Of a DNA stretch of 64,000 bases, positions 1-9,243 are shown in pieces. This DNA is from Ignavibacteriota bacterium (GTDB lineage Bacteria; Bacteroidota; Ignavibacteria; UBA10030; SZUA-254): the NCBI GenBank assembly GCA_016212665.1, contig JACREZ010000023.1, positions 62,001-126,000 on the forward strand, read 5' to 3'. A program made the translations under genes and the position numbers. Position 1 is the stretch's first letter, and every line of letters starts with the position of its first letter. The notes below the pieces were generated by a model. The model saw only the letters and a list, made by a program, of their open reading frames with translations, was not told the DNA's origin and did no database searches.

Positions 1-118
1 GAACGCAGAAACAATTCTTTCACGCGGAGAAGTTATTGCTGATAAAGGCAAATGGTTTGGTAAAGCCGGTCGAGGAAAGTTTATCAAACGGGATGTGTTC
101 GCAGGAGCGTGGAAATAA
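1..118 (+). CDS. hydA: Hydantoinase/dihydropyrimidinase, C-terminal end only
   Basis: Only the last 38 codons lie in the window, in frame from base 2 to the TAA at 116-118. The peptide contains ILSRGEVIADKGKWFGKAG and ends GRGKFIKRDVFAGAWK. This is the typical C-terminal lobe of the hydantoinase/dihydropyrimidinase family (cyclic amidohydrolases that open dihydropyrimidine or hydantoin rings), where a GKGKF(I/V)KR motif near the end is characteristic. The catalytic metal centre lies outside the window, so substrate cannot be judged. The NCS1-type nucleobase/hydantoin transporter at 5032 on the same strand fits a pyrimidine or hydantoin catabolic locus. Family assignment is fairly secure from the tail alone. 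The gene symbol is conventional and less certain. Confidence 0.7.
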   Translation, partial: NAETILSRGEVIADKGKWFGKAGRGKFIKRDVFAGAWK

Positions 119-177
119 AATTACTGCTTCTATTTACATGAAGATAAGTATTTTCTGGTAAATGAAGATGAGGTAGT

Positions 178-933
178 GTGAGTAAAAAGAAAAAAGTAAA
201 AAAACCTAATAATTCTAACTCTGTGCCAATAGAATTAGAAAAGAGGAATCAAAACAAACATGCTTATAAAGTTTTGGTTGGGATAATCTCCATTTTCTTT
301 ACTATTACGATATCGTTGTATTCAACAGAGTTGAGGGGATTCGTTGACTCGATCTTTGGGTGGACTCGTCTTCAATTTGCAACAGATCCGGAAATGAAAG
401 TGGTAAGGTCAATGTTTGGACATGATTTTTCTGTTATTAAGTCATCTTTAGGAAAAGATTCTATAGTTGTACCATATGAAGGAGCAACTACTTACCAAAT
501 TATTTTACACATAAAAAACTTATCTGAAGAAGAGTTAATTATCCAAAATGCTAATATTATTAATGATACTGAAAACAAAGTATTTCTTGATCTGGGAGTA
601 CCTCAGAAAATTAATGATAAAGACCTAATAAATCACCTTAAATATGAAGAAACTACTTATTTACGGTTTGAAAGATATATTAATAAGATTGAATTGAGTC
701 AACGCAACGAGCTATTAAAATGTATTGAGTCAGCTAATTTAAAAATTCAACTTCAAACTAATTTTAAAAAATACATATTAGCAGTTAATTGTATTTGGTT
801 TCATAATGGGGACAGATATTCAATAATAGGAACAGACACAAACATCGCCAATTTTGAATATAATGATTCTGAAGGAGTAAAAGTTGGAGGACTTCTTACA
901 CAACAGCCATTACAGTGGCCCAATTTTAAATAA
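178..933 (+). CDS. Hypothetical single-pass membrane protein
   Basis: A 251-residue protein starting at GTG 178, with a GAGG motif a few bases upstream. The first 30 residues are rich in lysine and asparagine. They are followed by one hydrophobic segment at about residues 31-49 (VLVGIISIFFTITISLYS). The remaining 200 residues look soluble and mixed alpha/beta, with no motif I recognise. The likely topology is cytoplasmic N-terminus, one membrane anchor and an exported C-terminal domain. The gene is visibly more AT-rich than the genes on either side and uses many AAT/ATT/AAA codons, which suggests recent transfer. It interrupts what may once have been a hydantoinase-transporter cluster. No function can be given. 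Confidence 0.7.
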   Translation: MSKKKKVKKPNNSNSVPIELEKRNQNKHAYKVLVGIISIFFTITISLYSTELRGFVDSIFGWTRLQFATDPEMKVVRSMFGHDFSVIKSSLGKDSIVVPYEGATTYQIILHIKNLSEEELIIQNANIINDTENKVFLDLGVPQKINDKDLINHLKYEETTYLRFERYINKIELSQRNELLKCIESANLKIQLQTNFKKYILAVNCIWFHNGDRYSIIGTDTNIANFEYNDSEGVKVGGLLTQQPLQWPNFK

Positions 934-988
934 TAAAATAGAACCTAAGTTTTAGTTGATTCAATTTATTCTCTATCTTCGGGGGGCG

Positions 989-3049
989 ATGAACGGTAAC
1001 TTGTTCAAATATTCATTTGTGTTCAGCCTCTTGGTGTTGGCTATGTACTGCTCTGGATATTTCTATCCCGTGAGCTTGAGTTGGGGATTTCATTTCTTAG
1101 GATTTCTACCGCCGTTTATATTTATATCATTCCTTGTTGTCTCTCCCCTTGTGCTTCTACTCATCTGGAAAAATTATCTTGACAAGCCGGTAGAGATTGT
1201 TTCAAGTTTAATGGAGAGGAAACCGTTTCTCTTTCTTACGGCTGTAATTGGATTGTTCGTATTGTTTGCAGTTTTTCTTCGAGTGAACATTCCATTGCTC
1301 GGCGATAGCTTTGTGTTGCTCAATAATTATGAGTTCACCTTCAGCGGCGACCATGAATTGTATTTACATCGTTCCCCTCTTTCGTTCTTCTATTTTTATA
1401 TCATCGCATCGTTGTTGAATGTGACAAGTTACCCCGCGTTAATGGATGCGTTCCTTGTCGGTGAACTGTTGCTCGGCGGGGGATTCATCGTGAATACCTT
1501 TTTTACTGTTAAACATTTATTTGAAGAACCCAAGGCACGACTTGTTATCTTCTGCTTTCTTCTGACTCTGCCGTATATGCAATTGTTCTTCGGCTATGTT
1601 GAATTGTATTCGGTCGTGTTGTTTGCGCTTTCATTATTCACACTTGTATCAGTTTTATCAATGAAGAAAATATTGCCGTTTTATTTTGTACCACCGGCGT
1701 TTCTCTTTCTTCTCACTTCTAATTATTTAAACGTAATCCTTTCCTTTGCACTTCTCTTTGTAACGGTTCAGGAATTTCGGAATGGAAAAAAGTGGACGAT
1801 TCCGGTTGGTTATCTCCTTTGCGGCGTGTTCATCGTTGTGGTCTTTGCTCTTGTCGGATTTGATGTGCAAAGATTTTTTTCGGCGGCGGAACACAGTCAC
1901 TGGCTTTCGCTCACCCATGACAAAGGAGACGAGTTTCAGGCATATGGATTATTTTCGCCGTTTCATGTACTTGATTTGGTCAATCTCTTTGTCATGCTTG
2001 GCGCTTCGGCAACATTTCTTTTCGCGGTCGGTTTGATGAAAGAACGTCTAAACATCTTCAAAAGTGAAATAAATATTTTTTTCTTGTCAGCAATAATCCC
2101 TGTTCTTGGATTTATTGCCTTAGTGAAGTTTGACCTCGGATTTCCGAAAGACTGGGATGTGCCTGCGCCATACTTTTTTCTCTTCAACCTCTTTGCTCTT
2201 TTGATATTTTTTCAAACAGAATACTTAAACAAAATTACCATCGTTGCGTTGTTCACAATTGTTTCGCTGCTGACTTCGATGCCGTGGTTCCTTGTCAATG
2301 CAAACGCTGAAGCAACGTTGCAACGGACGGAAGCGTTGATTGATTCACGCATCACTTCTCCGAGCGGAATGTATCAATCGCAGTTTCATCGTTCGATGTA
2401 TTATCACAAACACAAAATGCTCGATAAACAAATTGATGTGTGGACGCGATACACAACGAATGTTCCGAACGATTGGCGAGGGTTAAAAAATCTTGCCAAA
2501 TCATATTATGAAGGCGGACCCACATACGATTCGCTAACGACCGCCGCGTTTGAACAATGGGTGAAAACCGATTCGTTGAAGAATGATGGTACAATTGAAT
2601 ACGCGAACTTCCTTTCCGAACGGGGATTATTGAACTATCGTGTCGGAAAAAAGGAGATTGCGGAAATGCAATTCCGGAAGGCGATTGCATTGAACCGTGA
2701 ACTCGTTGCCGCGTACAACAATCTCGGCATCCTCTATCTTGATATGCAACTGCCTGACAGTACAATTGTTTTTTGTCGAAAGGCGGTGAACATCAAACCT
2801 GATTATGTTCTCGCGTTTCAAAACATGGCGAACGCATTTGCACAAAAGAATGCGTTCGATTCAGCCATTGTGTATTATCAAAGAGTTATCAGCATTGACT
2901 CCAAGTATGTAAACGCATACGAGAATATGAGTCGTGCGTACTATCAAAAGGGCAACCAAATCCAAGCGCTTGTATTCTTGAAGCAAGCGGCAAGAATGGG
3001 AAGTATGAGCGCACAATATGTTTTGCGCGCTTCGGGAGAGAGTTGGTAA
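989..3049 (+). CDS. Polytopic membrane protein with C-terminal TPR repeats (paralogue 1)
   Basis: The frame is open from a TTG at 956, but ATG 989 (MNGNLFKYSF) is the better start because it aligns with the start of its downstream paralogue. The N-terminal 450 or so residues form about ten hydrophobic segments, with conserved loops GFHFLGFLPPF, PLLGDSF, QLFFGYVELYSV and KDWDV. The C-terminal 220 residues are soluble TPR-type repeats (AAYNNLGILYLDMQ, AFQNMANAFAQK, NAYENMSRAYYQ). An aspartate in the first large periplasmic loop (LLGD) resembles the layout of GT-C glycosyltransferases such as the PMT/ArnT group, but I see no diagnostic glycosyltransferase motif and do not assign one. It is separated from its paralogue by a single base, so the two are surely co-transcribed. 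Confidence 0.8.
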   Translation: MNGNLFKYSFVFSLLVLAMYCSGYFYPVSLSWGFHFLGFLPPFIFISFLVVSPLVLLLIWKNYLDKPVEIVSSLMERKPFLFLTAVIGLFVLFAVFLRVNIPLLGDSFVLLNNYEFTFSGDHELYLHRSPLSFFYFYIIASLLNVTSYPALMDAFLVGELLLGGGFIVNTFFTVKHLFEEPKARLVIFCFLLTLPYMQLFFGYVELYSVVLFALSLFTLVSVLSMKKILPFYFVPPAFLFLLTSNYLNVILSFALLFVTVQEFRNGKKWTIPVGYLLCGVFIVVVFALVGFDVQRFFSAAEHSHWLSLTHDKGDEFQAYGLFSPFHVLDLVNLFVMLGASATFLFAVGLMKERLNIFKSEINIFFLSAIIPVLGFIALVKFDLGFPKDWDVPAPYFFLFNLFALLIFFQTEYLNKITIVALFTIVSLLTSMPWFLVNANAEATLQRTEALIDSRITSPSGMYQSQFHRSMYYHKHKMLDKQIDVWTRYTTNVPNDWRGLKNLAKSYYEGGPTYDSLTTAAFEQWVKTDSLKNDGTIEYANFLSERGLLNYRVGKKEIAEMQFRKAIALNRELVAAYNNLGILYLDMQLPDSTIVFCRKAVNIKPDYVLAFQNMANAFAQKNAFDSAIVYYQRVISIDSKYVNAYENMSRAYYQKGNQIQALVFLKQAARMGSMSAQYVLRASGESW

Positions 3050-3050
3050 C

Positions 3051-5006
3051 ATGACGAAACCAATGCTTGCAGGTATGCTGGCAACAATGTTGCTTGTTCT
3101 GTTTTTTGTTGCCGGATATTTATTTCCGGCAAGCCTGAACTGGGGATTTCATTCGCTCGGTTTCCTTCCTGATTTTATTTTTGCGGCGTATCTCCTCGGA
3201 GCGTTTCTTTTGATTACATTCACGGTGAAAGGGAAAGCGGAGAACTTTCTTGAAAAAGTAGCGCTGTTTATGAAGAAGCATCCATGGAGATTTCTCTTTA
3301 TCTCTTTAGGAATCTTTCTACTCGTTTCGGCTATTTTCAAAATCAAAGCGCCGTTGCTTGGCGATGGTTTTTTTCTCGTACGAAATTTTTCAGAAGCGAT
3401 GCGCGGAATATCTCCGCTGTATCTGAGGAACGAACCGCTTGCAACGTATTATTACTACGGCTTTTCACTTTTGTTTGGCACAAGTTCGTTTGATGCTTTT
3501 CTCTTTTCGTTCTGGCTCGCATGTGTAGTCAGCGGGTTCGTCTTTCTTACCTGTTCGTTTTTTATTGTCCGGAATCTGTTTGAAGATTCCACGACTCAAC
3601 TGATTTCATTGTTGTTCGTCTCTACCGCATCGTACATGCAATTGTTTTTCGGATATGTTGAAACGTACTCGGTTGTACTTGCAGTCGTTTCGCTGTATGT
3701 ACTTTGTGCAATATTGTTTCTCAGGAAAAAGATAGATTTTGTTTGGGTTTCACTTTGCCTCTTCTTTGCATGTGTTGTGCACTATCTTTCTGTGTTGTTG
3801 CTCCCGTCATTCTTGTTTCTGATGATTCGGGAGTGGAAAGAACGCGGTCTCAAACAAATATCTGTTGGTACGATGTTGATAGCAATCGGTGTCTTCATCA
3901 CGCTCTGGCTTGCTGATTTCAACATCGAAAATCTTTCTTCATACGTTCCGCATCAGCATTATCTCTCTGTTGGAGAAAGTACGGAAGTGTTTGAATCGTA
4001 CTCGCAGGCATACACATTGTTTTCTCCATATCATTTCATTGATTGGTTCAATCTGTTCATTCTTCTTTCTCCTGTATCATTGTTCATGCTTGGTCTCTTG
4101 CTGTTCAGATGGCAAACAAACCAATGGAAATCTCCTGTTGTAGTATTTCTGGTTGCCATTGTTCTCCCGCTTATACTATTCACGTTTATTGCAAAATATG
4201 ATTTGGGCGCTGCGAAAGATTGGGATGTCGCCGCATCATTTTTCCCGACTCTCATTATTCTTGTTTGTCTGATGTTTTTCAATTCAGATTTGTCCGATAA
4301 AAAGAACGTTGCTTTGATGTTCCTCGGAATTACCATGCTTCATTCAACGGCATGGTTTACAATGAACGCAAGTACCGAACCGGCAATCACCCGTGTGAAA
4401 ACTTTGTTGGATACAAGAACTGTTTCTCAACTTGGACATTATGCTACGTCGCTTCACCTCGCTATGTATTATCATCAAATGAACAATCATCCGCCTGCAA
4501 TTGATGTGTGGAAAGAATACTCGAAAAAGTTTCCGTACGACCGCCGGGGATATTTGAATATCATTCAGAACATTAAGGTCGTGGATAAGAATGATTACAC
4601 GGCGATGAAAGAGGTATATGAGACGTGGCTTTGGGTGGATTCTCTGCGGCAGCAGACCTCCGAAGAGTTTTCAAAACTTTGCATTGAGGCAGGAAATTAT
4701 TTATTTGAAAAAGAACAAACTGAACAAGCAAAAGGATTTTACATTCGTGCGACGGAACTTACGCCGCAGTTTGCACGGGCGTACAATAATTTAGGAAGCG
4801 TCTATGCAGTTCAGGAAAGCACCGGATTGGCAATACAAAATTTCCTTCGTGCGGTTGAGTTGGATTCAACGTACGGCGATGCGTACTATAATCTTGGAAA
4901 TGCGTATAGTGATGTGCGGAAAAGTTCATTAGCAAAAAAATGTTATGAGATGGCTTCGCAACTCGGGAATACATTAGCAAAACAAACATTACAACATAGT
5001 CAATAA
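3051..5006 (+). CDS. Polytopic membrane protein with C-terminal TPR repeats (paralogue 2)
   Basis: ATG 3051 is chosen over an ATG at 3018 that would overlap the upstream gene. A GGGAGAG Shine-Dalgarno lies about 12 bases before 3051. The 651-residue product repeats the architecture of its neighbour: about ten transmembrane segments with shared loop motifs (GFHSLGFLPDF, PLLGDGFF, QLFFGYVETYSVV, KDWDV), then TPR repeats (AYNNLGSVYAVQES, AYYNLGNAYSDVRK). The tandem arrangement points to local duplication followed by strong divergence, with the KDWDV loop and the first-loop GD retained. That retention suggests these residues matter, possibly for catalysis or lipid-linked substrate binding in a GT-C-like fold. 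This is an inference from topology only. Some glycan- or lipid-modifying role at the inner membrane is plausible but unproven. Confidence 0.8.
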   Translation: MTKPMLAGMLATMLLVLFFVAGYLFPASLNWGFHSLGFLPDFIFAAYLLGAFLLITFTVKGKAENFLEKVALFMKKHPWRFLFISLGIFLLVSAIFKIKAPLLGDGFFLVRNFSEAMRGISPLYLRNEPLATYYYYGFSLLFGTSSFDAFLFSFWLACVVSGFVFLTCSFFIVRNLFEDSTTQLISLLFVSTASYMQLFFGYVETYSVVLAVVSLYVLCAILFLRKKIDFVWVSLCLFFACVVHYLSVLLLPSFLFLMIREWKERGLKQISVGTMLIAIGVFITLWLADFNIENLSSYVPHQHYLSVGESTEVFESYSQAYTLFSPYHFIDWFNLFILLSPVSLFMLGLLLFRWQTNQWKSPVVVFLVAIVLPLILFTFIAKYDLGAAKDWDVAASFFPTLIILVCLMFFNSDLSDKKNVALMFLGITMLHSTAWFTMNASTEPAITRVKTLLDTRTVSQLGHYATSLHLAMYYHQMNNHPPAIDVWKEYSKKFPYDRRGYLNIIQNIKVVDKNDYTAMKEVYETWLWVDSLRQQTSEEFSKLCIEAGNYLFEKEQTEQAKGFYIRATELTPQFARAYNNLGSVYAVQESTGLAIQNFLRAVELDSTYGDAYYNLGNAYSDVRKSSLAKKCYEMASQLGNTLAKQTLQHSQ

Positions 5007-5031
5007 ACAGGTTCTTTATTTAGGAGAAATC

Positions 5032-6444
5032 ATGAAACAATCACATCACGATTTAGTCGAAATCAATGTTGAAGAAATCCGGCACAGTCCGCTCGTCAAT
5101 GAAGACATAGCGCCGACAAAAATCTCGCAACGTACGTGGACGACGTACAACATCGCCGCGCTGTGGATTGGCATGTCAGTCTGTATTCCAACGTACATGC
5201 TTGCAAGCGGTTTAATTGCAGGTGGCATGAATTGGTGGCAGGCAATTCTCACCATCGCTCTCGGCAACATCATCGTTGTCATCCCGATGGTGTTGAACGC
5301 GCATGCGGGAACGAAATACGGAATTCCGTTTCCTGTTCTTGCACGCGCGTCGTTCGGTGTGCTTGGCTCGAACATCCCCGCGTTACTTCGCGCCATCGTC
5401 GCGTGCGGGTGGTTCGGAATTCAAACGTGGATTGGCGGACAGGCAATCAACGCGATGCTCGTTGTTCTCCTTCCATTTTGGAAAGAGTTGATGATTGGTC
5501 CATGGGTAAGTTTTGCAATTTTTTGGGCGATGAATGTCTATTTTATTGTGAAAGGAACGGAGTCCATCCGATGGCTCGAAGCGCTTGCCGCTCCATTCTT
5601 GATTGTCGTAGGACTTGCATTGCTTGGCTGGGCGTATGTCAATGGTGGCGGCTGGGGACCGATTCTTTCTCAACAAAGTAAATTCCAAACTGCGGGGGAG
5701 TTCTGGAAATTCTTTGTTCCGTCCCTCACCGGCATGGTCGGATTTTGGGCAACACTTTCGCTTAACATTCCTGATTTTTCCCGCTACGCGAAAAGTCAGC
5801 GGGCGCAAATGCTTGGTCAAGCACTCGGACTACCGCCGACAATGACGCTCTACTCGTTCATCGGTGTCGCTGTTACTTCTGCAACGATTGTCATTTTCGG
5901 GGAAGCTATTTGGGACCCAGTCGTTCTTCTTGCTAAGTTTGACAATCCCATCATCATTCTTCTTTCGATGCTGTCGCTTCTCGTCGCAACGCTGACAACG
6001 AACATTGCGGCAAATGTCGTTTCGCCCGCGAACGATTTTGCCAATCTTTTCCCGAAGAAAATCAGTTTCAAAACCGGAGGAATGATTACCGCCGTTATCG
6101 GAATTGTGATGATGCCGTGGAAACTCCTCTCCGATTTCGGAACATACATTTTCGGTTGGTTGATTGGCTACTCAAGTTTTCTCGGTCCCATCGCAGGAGT
6201 AATGATTGCTGATTATTTCATCATTCGTAAGCGCGAGATGAACCTGAAAGATTTATATCTCCGCAACGGCGAGTATGAATATTCCCGCGGGTTCAACTCG
6301 AAAGCAATCGTTGCATTGTTGGCTGGCGTTGTGGTTGCGCTCATCGGTTTATTTGTTGAGCCGCTTCGCTTCTTGTATGATTACGCGTGGTTTGTCGGGT
6401 TTGGAGTTGCGTTTGTGGTGTATGTGGTGGTGATGAGGAAGTAA
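5032..6444 (+). CDS. NCS1 family nucleobase/hydantoin:cation symporter
   Basis: A 470-residue, roughly 12-helix transporter with a good AGGAG ribosome site six bases before ATG 5032. It carries the N-terminal signature of nucleobase:cation symporter-1 proteins: a short cytoplasmic arm (NEDIAPTKISQRTWTTYNIAALWIG is in place), then MSVCIPTYMLASGLIAGGM, the helix-3 stretch FPVLARASFGVLGSNIPALLRA and the GWFGIQTWIGG motif. LNIPDFSRYAKSQ, also typical of NCS1, follows near residue 245. Family members take up uracil, cytosine, allantoin or hydantoins with Na+ or H+. The preceding hydantoinase tail makes a pyrimidine or hydantoin substrate the best guess. Length and topology are normal and no key segment is missing. 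Confidence 0.9.
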   Translation: MKQSHHDLVEINVEEIRHSPLVNEDIAPTKISQRTWTTYNIAALWIGMSVCIPTYMLASGLIAGGMNWWQAILTIALGNIIVVIPMVLNAHAGTKYGIPFPVLARASFGVLGSNIPALLRAIVACGWFGIQTWIGGQAINAMLVVLLPFWKELMIGPWVSFAIFWAMNVYFIVKGTESIRWLEALAAPFLIVVGLALLGWAYVNGGGWGPILSQQSKFQTAGEFWKFFVPSLTGMVGFWATLSLNIPDFSRYAKSQRAQMLGQALGLPPTMTLYSFIGVAVTSATIVIFGEAIWDPVVLLAKFDNPIIILLSMLSLLVATLTTNIAANVVSPANDFANLFPKKISFKTGGMITAVIGIVMMPWKLLSDFGTYIFGWLIGYSSFLGPIAGVMIADYFIIRKREMNLKDLYLRNGEYEYSRGFNSKAIVALLAGVVVALIGLFVEPLRFLYDYAWFVGFGVAFVVYVVVMRK

Positions 6445-6523
6445 TTAGCTGCTCTATCTGAAGAGTGGTTTTAATTGTTTGAATTGAAAACAAATTGTAT
6501 TTTTCTTTTGAAAGGAACACTAT

Positions 6524-6760
6524 ATGACATACGAACTACAACAGAGAATTACCATCAATGAAAATATTTGCCACGGAAAACCATGTATTCGAAACACGCG
6601 GATTATGGTTACGAATATTTTGAGTCTTTTCGCCGGTGGTTATGATATTCCTAAAGTGTTGACGTATTACCCCGAACTTCAGGAAGACGACGTGCGTGCC
6701 GCGATTGAATATTCGATTGAATCAATTCAAAATGAAGATGTACAACTATTACAAGTATAG
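6524..6760 (+). CDS. DUF433 protein, antitoxin-like partner
   Basis: A 78-residue protein with a GAAAGGAAC ribosome site upstream. The sequence ITINENICHGKPCIRNTRI followed by VTNILSLFAGGYDIPKVL and YPELQEDDVRAAIEYS is the complete DUF433 pattern. These small winged-helix-like proteins are commonly found directly upstream of a DUF5615/PIN-like partner and are treated as VapB-type antitoxins. That is the arrangement here: the next gene starts 20 bases downstream on the same strand. The family is known, and antitoxin function is inferred from gene pairing. No truncation is visible. Confidence 0.88.
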   Translation: MTYELQQRITINENICHGKPCIRNTRIMVTNILSLFAGGYDIPKVLTYYPELQEDDVRAAIEYSIESIQNEDVQLLQV

Positions 6761-6780
6761 CATTCAAAGTCCGTATCGCG

Positions 6781-7140
6781 ATGTTACGACTTCTTCTTGA
6801 CCAAAACCTTTCGCCCTTAACGACTTCCTTTCTTCGTACTCTCGGGTATGATGTTACAGATACAAGAGAACTTGGACTCTCCACTGCTGAAGATCCATTA
6901 ATACTCAATCGTGCAAAAGAACTTGATCGAATTATCATCACATATAATGGTGACTTTGCTGACATTAAGGAAGTTCCGCTCGGTACGCATCCCGGTGTGA
7001 TACGATTAAAGGTGATTCCGCAGACCGAAGATATTTTACATCCGATTCTCGAACATCAGTTGAAGATACTTTCTCGACAAGATATTTCTGGTTGTCTAAT
7101 CGTTATTGATAATTGGAAAATGCGTATCAAGAGAAAATGA
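6781..7140 (+). CDS. DUF5615 PIN-like protein, toxin-like partner
   Basis: A 119-residue protein starting MLRLLLDQNLSPLTTSFLRTLG and continuing with DTRELGLSTAEDPLILNRAKE and IIITYNGDFADI. The N-terminal DQNLS aspartate and the later D in the NGDFAD stretch (usually T-x-D-x-DF in relatives) mark the DUF5615 family, a PIN-domain offshoot. These proteins occur with DUF433 partners as presumed toxin-antitoxin pairs. Toxicity of DUF5615 members is mostly inferred from the PIN fold. Its end overlaps the possible upstream starts of recQ, so the three genes may be one transcript. The pair appears intact. Confidence 0.85.
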   Translation: MLRLLLDQNLSPLTTSFLRTLGYDVTDTRELGLSTAEDPLILNRAKELDRIIITYNGDFADIKEVPLGTHPGVIRLKVIPQTEDILHPILEHQLKILSRQDISGCLIVIDNWKMRIKRK

Positions 7141-7159
7141 ACATTTCGAATCCCCCCAA

Positions 7160-9169
7160 GTGAATCTCCACACCACTCTCCACCAATATTTCGGCTACAC
7201 ATCTTTCCATCCGTTGCAGGAAGAAATCATCTCCGACCTGCTGAACGATAAAGATGTGTTCGTGCTGATGCCGACGGGCGGAGGAAAATCGTTGTGCTAT
7301 CAACTGCCTGCAATCATGCGTGAAGGAGTTACGGTTGTAATTTCTCCGCTCATCGCTCTGATGAAAGACCAAGTGGACGGATTGCGGAGGAACGGCGTGC
7401 GCGCATCGCTCATCAACAGTTCGATGAACGATGGAGAAATTGAATCGGTGCGGAGGGAATTGCTGGCGAAGAATATTCAGTTACTGTATGTTGCGCCGGA
7501 GAGAATCAAACTCGGAACGTTTTTACCGTTTCTCAAACAACTCAACGTCCGTCTTTTTGCAATTGATGAAGCGCATTGTATTTCGGAATGGGGGCATGAT
7601 TTCCGACCTGATTACCGTCAACTGGCGGTGCTGAGGAAGGAATTTCCATCGGTTCCTGTCGTTGCGCTCACCGCGACAGCCGTTCCCGCCGTGCGCGAAG
7701 ATATTCTCACGCATCTTCATTTGCGGCAACCGAAAACGTACGTTGCAAGTTTCAACCGGCAAAATCTGTTTTATCAGGTTCAGCCGAAACAGCAGACCTA
7801 TCAACAACTGCTCACGTATCTCAACAATCATAAAAACGATTCGGGAATTATTTATTGCTTTAGCAGGAAAGGGACGGAATCGCTTGCAGAGAAATTGAAA
7901 GAAGACGGATACAAGGCGTTGCCGTATCATGCAGGACTTGATGCGACAACGAGAACAAAGCATCAGGAAATGTTCATTAATGATGATGTGAATATTATTG
8001 TCGCGACGATTGCGTTCGGGATGGGTATTAATAAATCGAATGTACGATTTGTGATTCATCATGACCTGCCGAAGAACATCGAAGGATATTATCAGGAGAC
8101 GGGGCGCGCCGGAAGAGATGGTTTGCCGAGCGATTGCATTTTGTTTTTCGGGTATGGTGATACCGTGAAAATTGAACACTTTCTTGAATTAAAGCCCGAT
8201 GCGCACGAACGGGAAATTGCAAGCGCAAAGTTGAAGGAACTCGTTCGCTATGCCGAAAGCCGTATCTGCCGGAGAAAAATTCTCCTGAATTATTTCGGCG
8301 AAAAGTATTCCGTTCCCAACTGCGGCAATTGTGATAACTGCCTGAACACCCGCGATATGATTGACGGAACAATCATCGCGCAGAAAATTCTTTCGTGCAT
8401 TACTCGTACGGGTGAACGCTTCGGGATGAATTACATTGTAGATGTCCTGCTTGGAAATCCGACGGACAAAATATTACAGAACCGTCATGGGGAAATTAAA
8501 ACATTCGGAGTTGGGAAAGAATATTCAAAAACTGAATGGCAGAGATTTATTCGTGAACTGACAAGTTTGGAAGTGATTACCGTTCAGCAAGAACCGTATC
8601 CGATTCTCAAATTGAACGAGACGAGCATGAGAGTTCTGAGAGGAGAGAAAGTTCTTCTGACGAAACATCACGCAGAGAAAATAGTGTATGAGAAAAAAGA
8701 TGAAGGAATAATTGACAGAGAGTTGTTCGAAAGTCTCCGTCGGTTGCGGAAAGAACTTGCCGTGCGGGAAAACGTTCCGCCATATCTCATTTTTTCCGAT
8801 GCAACGTTGAAAGAACTCGCAAGCAAAAAGCCGACCGAGGTAGCTGAACTCAGCACTATTACAGGAATGGGGCAGGTGAAATTGCGGCGCTACGGAAATA
8901 TCTTTCTTGAAGAAATTCAGAATCATATTCAACCGTATGACAATGTTACAGTTGATAAACATGAGCGTGATTATTTCTCTGCTGATACTAGTGAGTATGC
9001 AAAGATGGGGACGAAGTGGACAGAAGAAGACGAGCAGTTACTTGTTCGGGAATATTCTAATGGGAAATCCATAGCCGAACTTTCGATACTGTTGCAAAGA
9101 AGAGAAGGTGGAATCCGTTCCCGCTTGGTCAAGTTAGGATTGATTGAAGACGAGAATTATTCTCAGTAA
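7160..9169 (+). CDS. recQ: ATP-dependent DNA helicase RecQ
   Basis: A 3'-5' DNA helicase of recombination and repair. The frame is open from TTG 7106, but homology begins at VNLHTTLHQYFGYTSFHPLQ. GTG 7160 is therefore given as the start, and anything from 7106 to 7160 is possible because no clear ribosome site is visible. Counted from 7160, the Walker A TGGGKS is near residue 40 and the DEAH box (FAIDEAHCISEWGHDFRPDY) near residue 136. The helicase C domain has YYQETGRAGRDG. A cysteine cluster (CRRK...CGNCDNC) marks the RQC zinc-binding domain, and an HRDC domain follows. A C-terminal 45-residue extension (KWTEEDEQLLVREY...GGIRSRLVKLGL) looks like a Myb/SANT-type helix-turn-helix, seen in some Bacteroidota RecQ proteins. 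Confidence 0.95.
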   Translation: MNLHTTLHQYFGYTSFHPLQEEIISDLLNDKDVFVLMPTGGGKSLCYQLPAIMREGVTVVISPLIALMKDQVDGLRRNGVRASLINSSMNDGEIESVRRELLAKNIQLLYVAPERIKLGTFLPFLKQLNVRLFAIDEAHCISEWGHDFRPDYRQLAVLRKEFPSVPVVALTATAVPAVREDILTHLHLRQPKTYVASFNRQNLFYQVQPKQQTYQQLLTYLNNHKNDSGIIYCFSRKGTESLAEKLKEDGYKALPYHAGLDATTRTKHQEMFINDDVNIIVATIAFGMGINKSNVRFVIHHDLPKNIEGYYQETGRAGRDGLPSDCILFFGYGDTVKIEHFLELKPDAHEREIASAKLKELVRYAESRICRRKILLNYFGEKYSVPNCGNCDNCLNTRDMIDGTIIAQKILSCITRTGERFGMNYIVDVLLGNPTDKILQNRHGEIKTFGVGKEYSKTEWQRFIRELTSLEVITVQQEPYPILKLNETSMRVLRGEKVLLTKHHAEKIVYEKKDEGIIDRELFESLRRLRKELAVRENVPPYLIFSDATLKELASKKPTEVAELSTITGMGQVKLRRYGNIFLEEIQNHIQPYDNVTVDKHERDYFSADTSEYAKMGTKWTEEDEQLLVREYSNGKSIAELSILLQRREGGIRSRLVKLGLIEDENYSQ

Positions 9170-9185
9170 ATTTCTTACATTCACG

Positions 9186-9210
9186 AGGACATGCAAGAAT
9201 GCGTGTCCTA
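9186..9210 (+). terminator. Stem-loop after recQ
   Basis: AGGACATGCA and TGCGTGTCCT form a 10-bp stem with one G-T pair around an AGAA loop, 17 bases after the recQ stop. There is no strong T-run, so it may be a weak terminator or a 3'-end protecting hairpin. Confidence 0.45.
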
Positions 9211-9243
9211 TCGTTGTATACAAATTATTAATATCTCTAAACC

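Noticed and set aside
2352-2765. 137-residue minus-strand open frame inside the first membrane-TPR gene
   Set aside because: Cysteine/arginine-rich shadow without a start signal.
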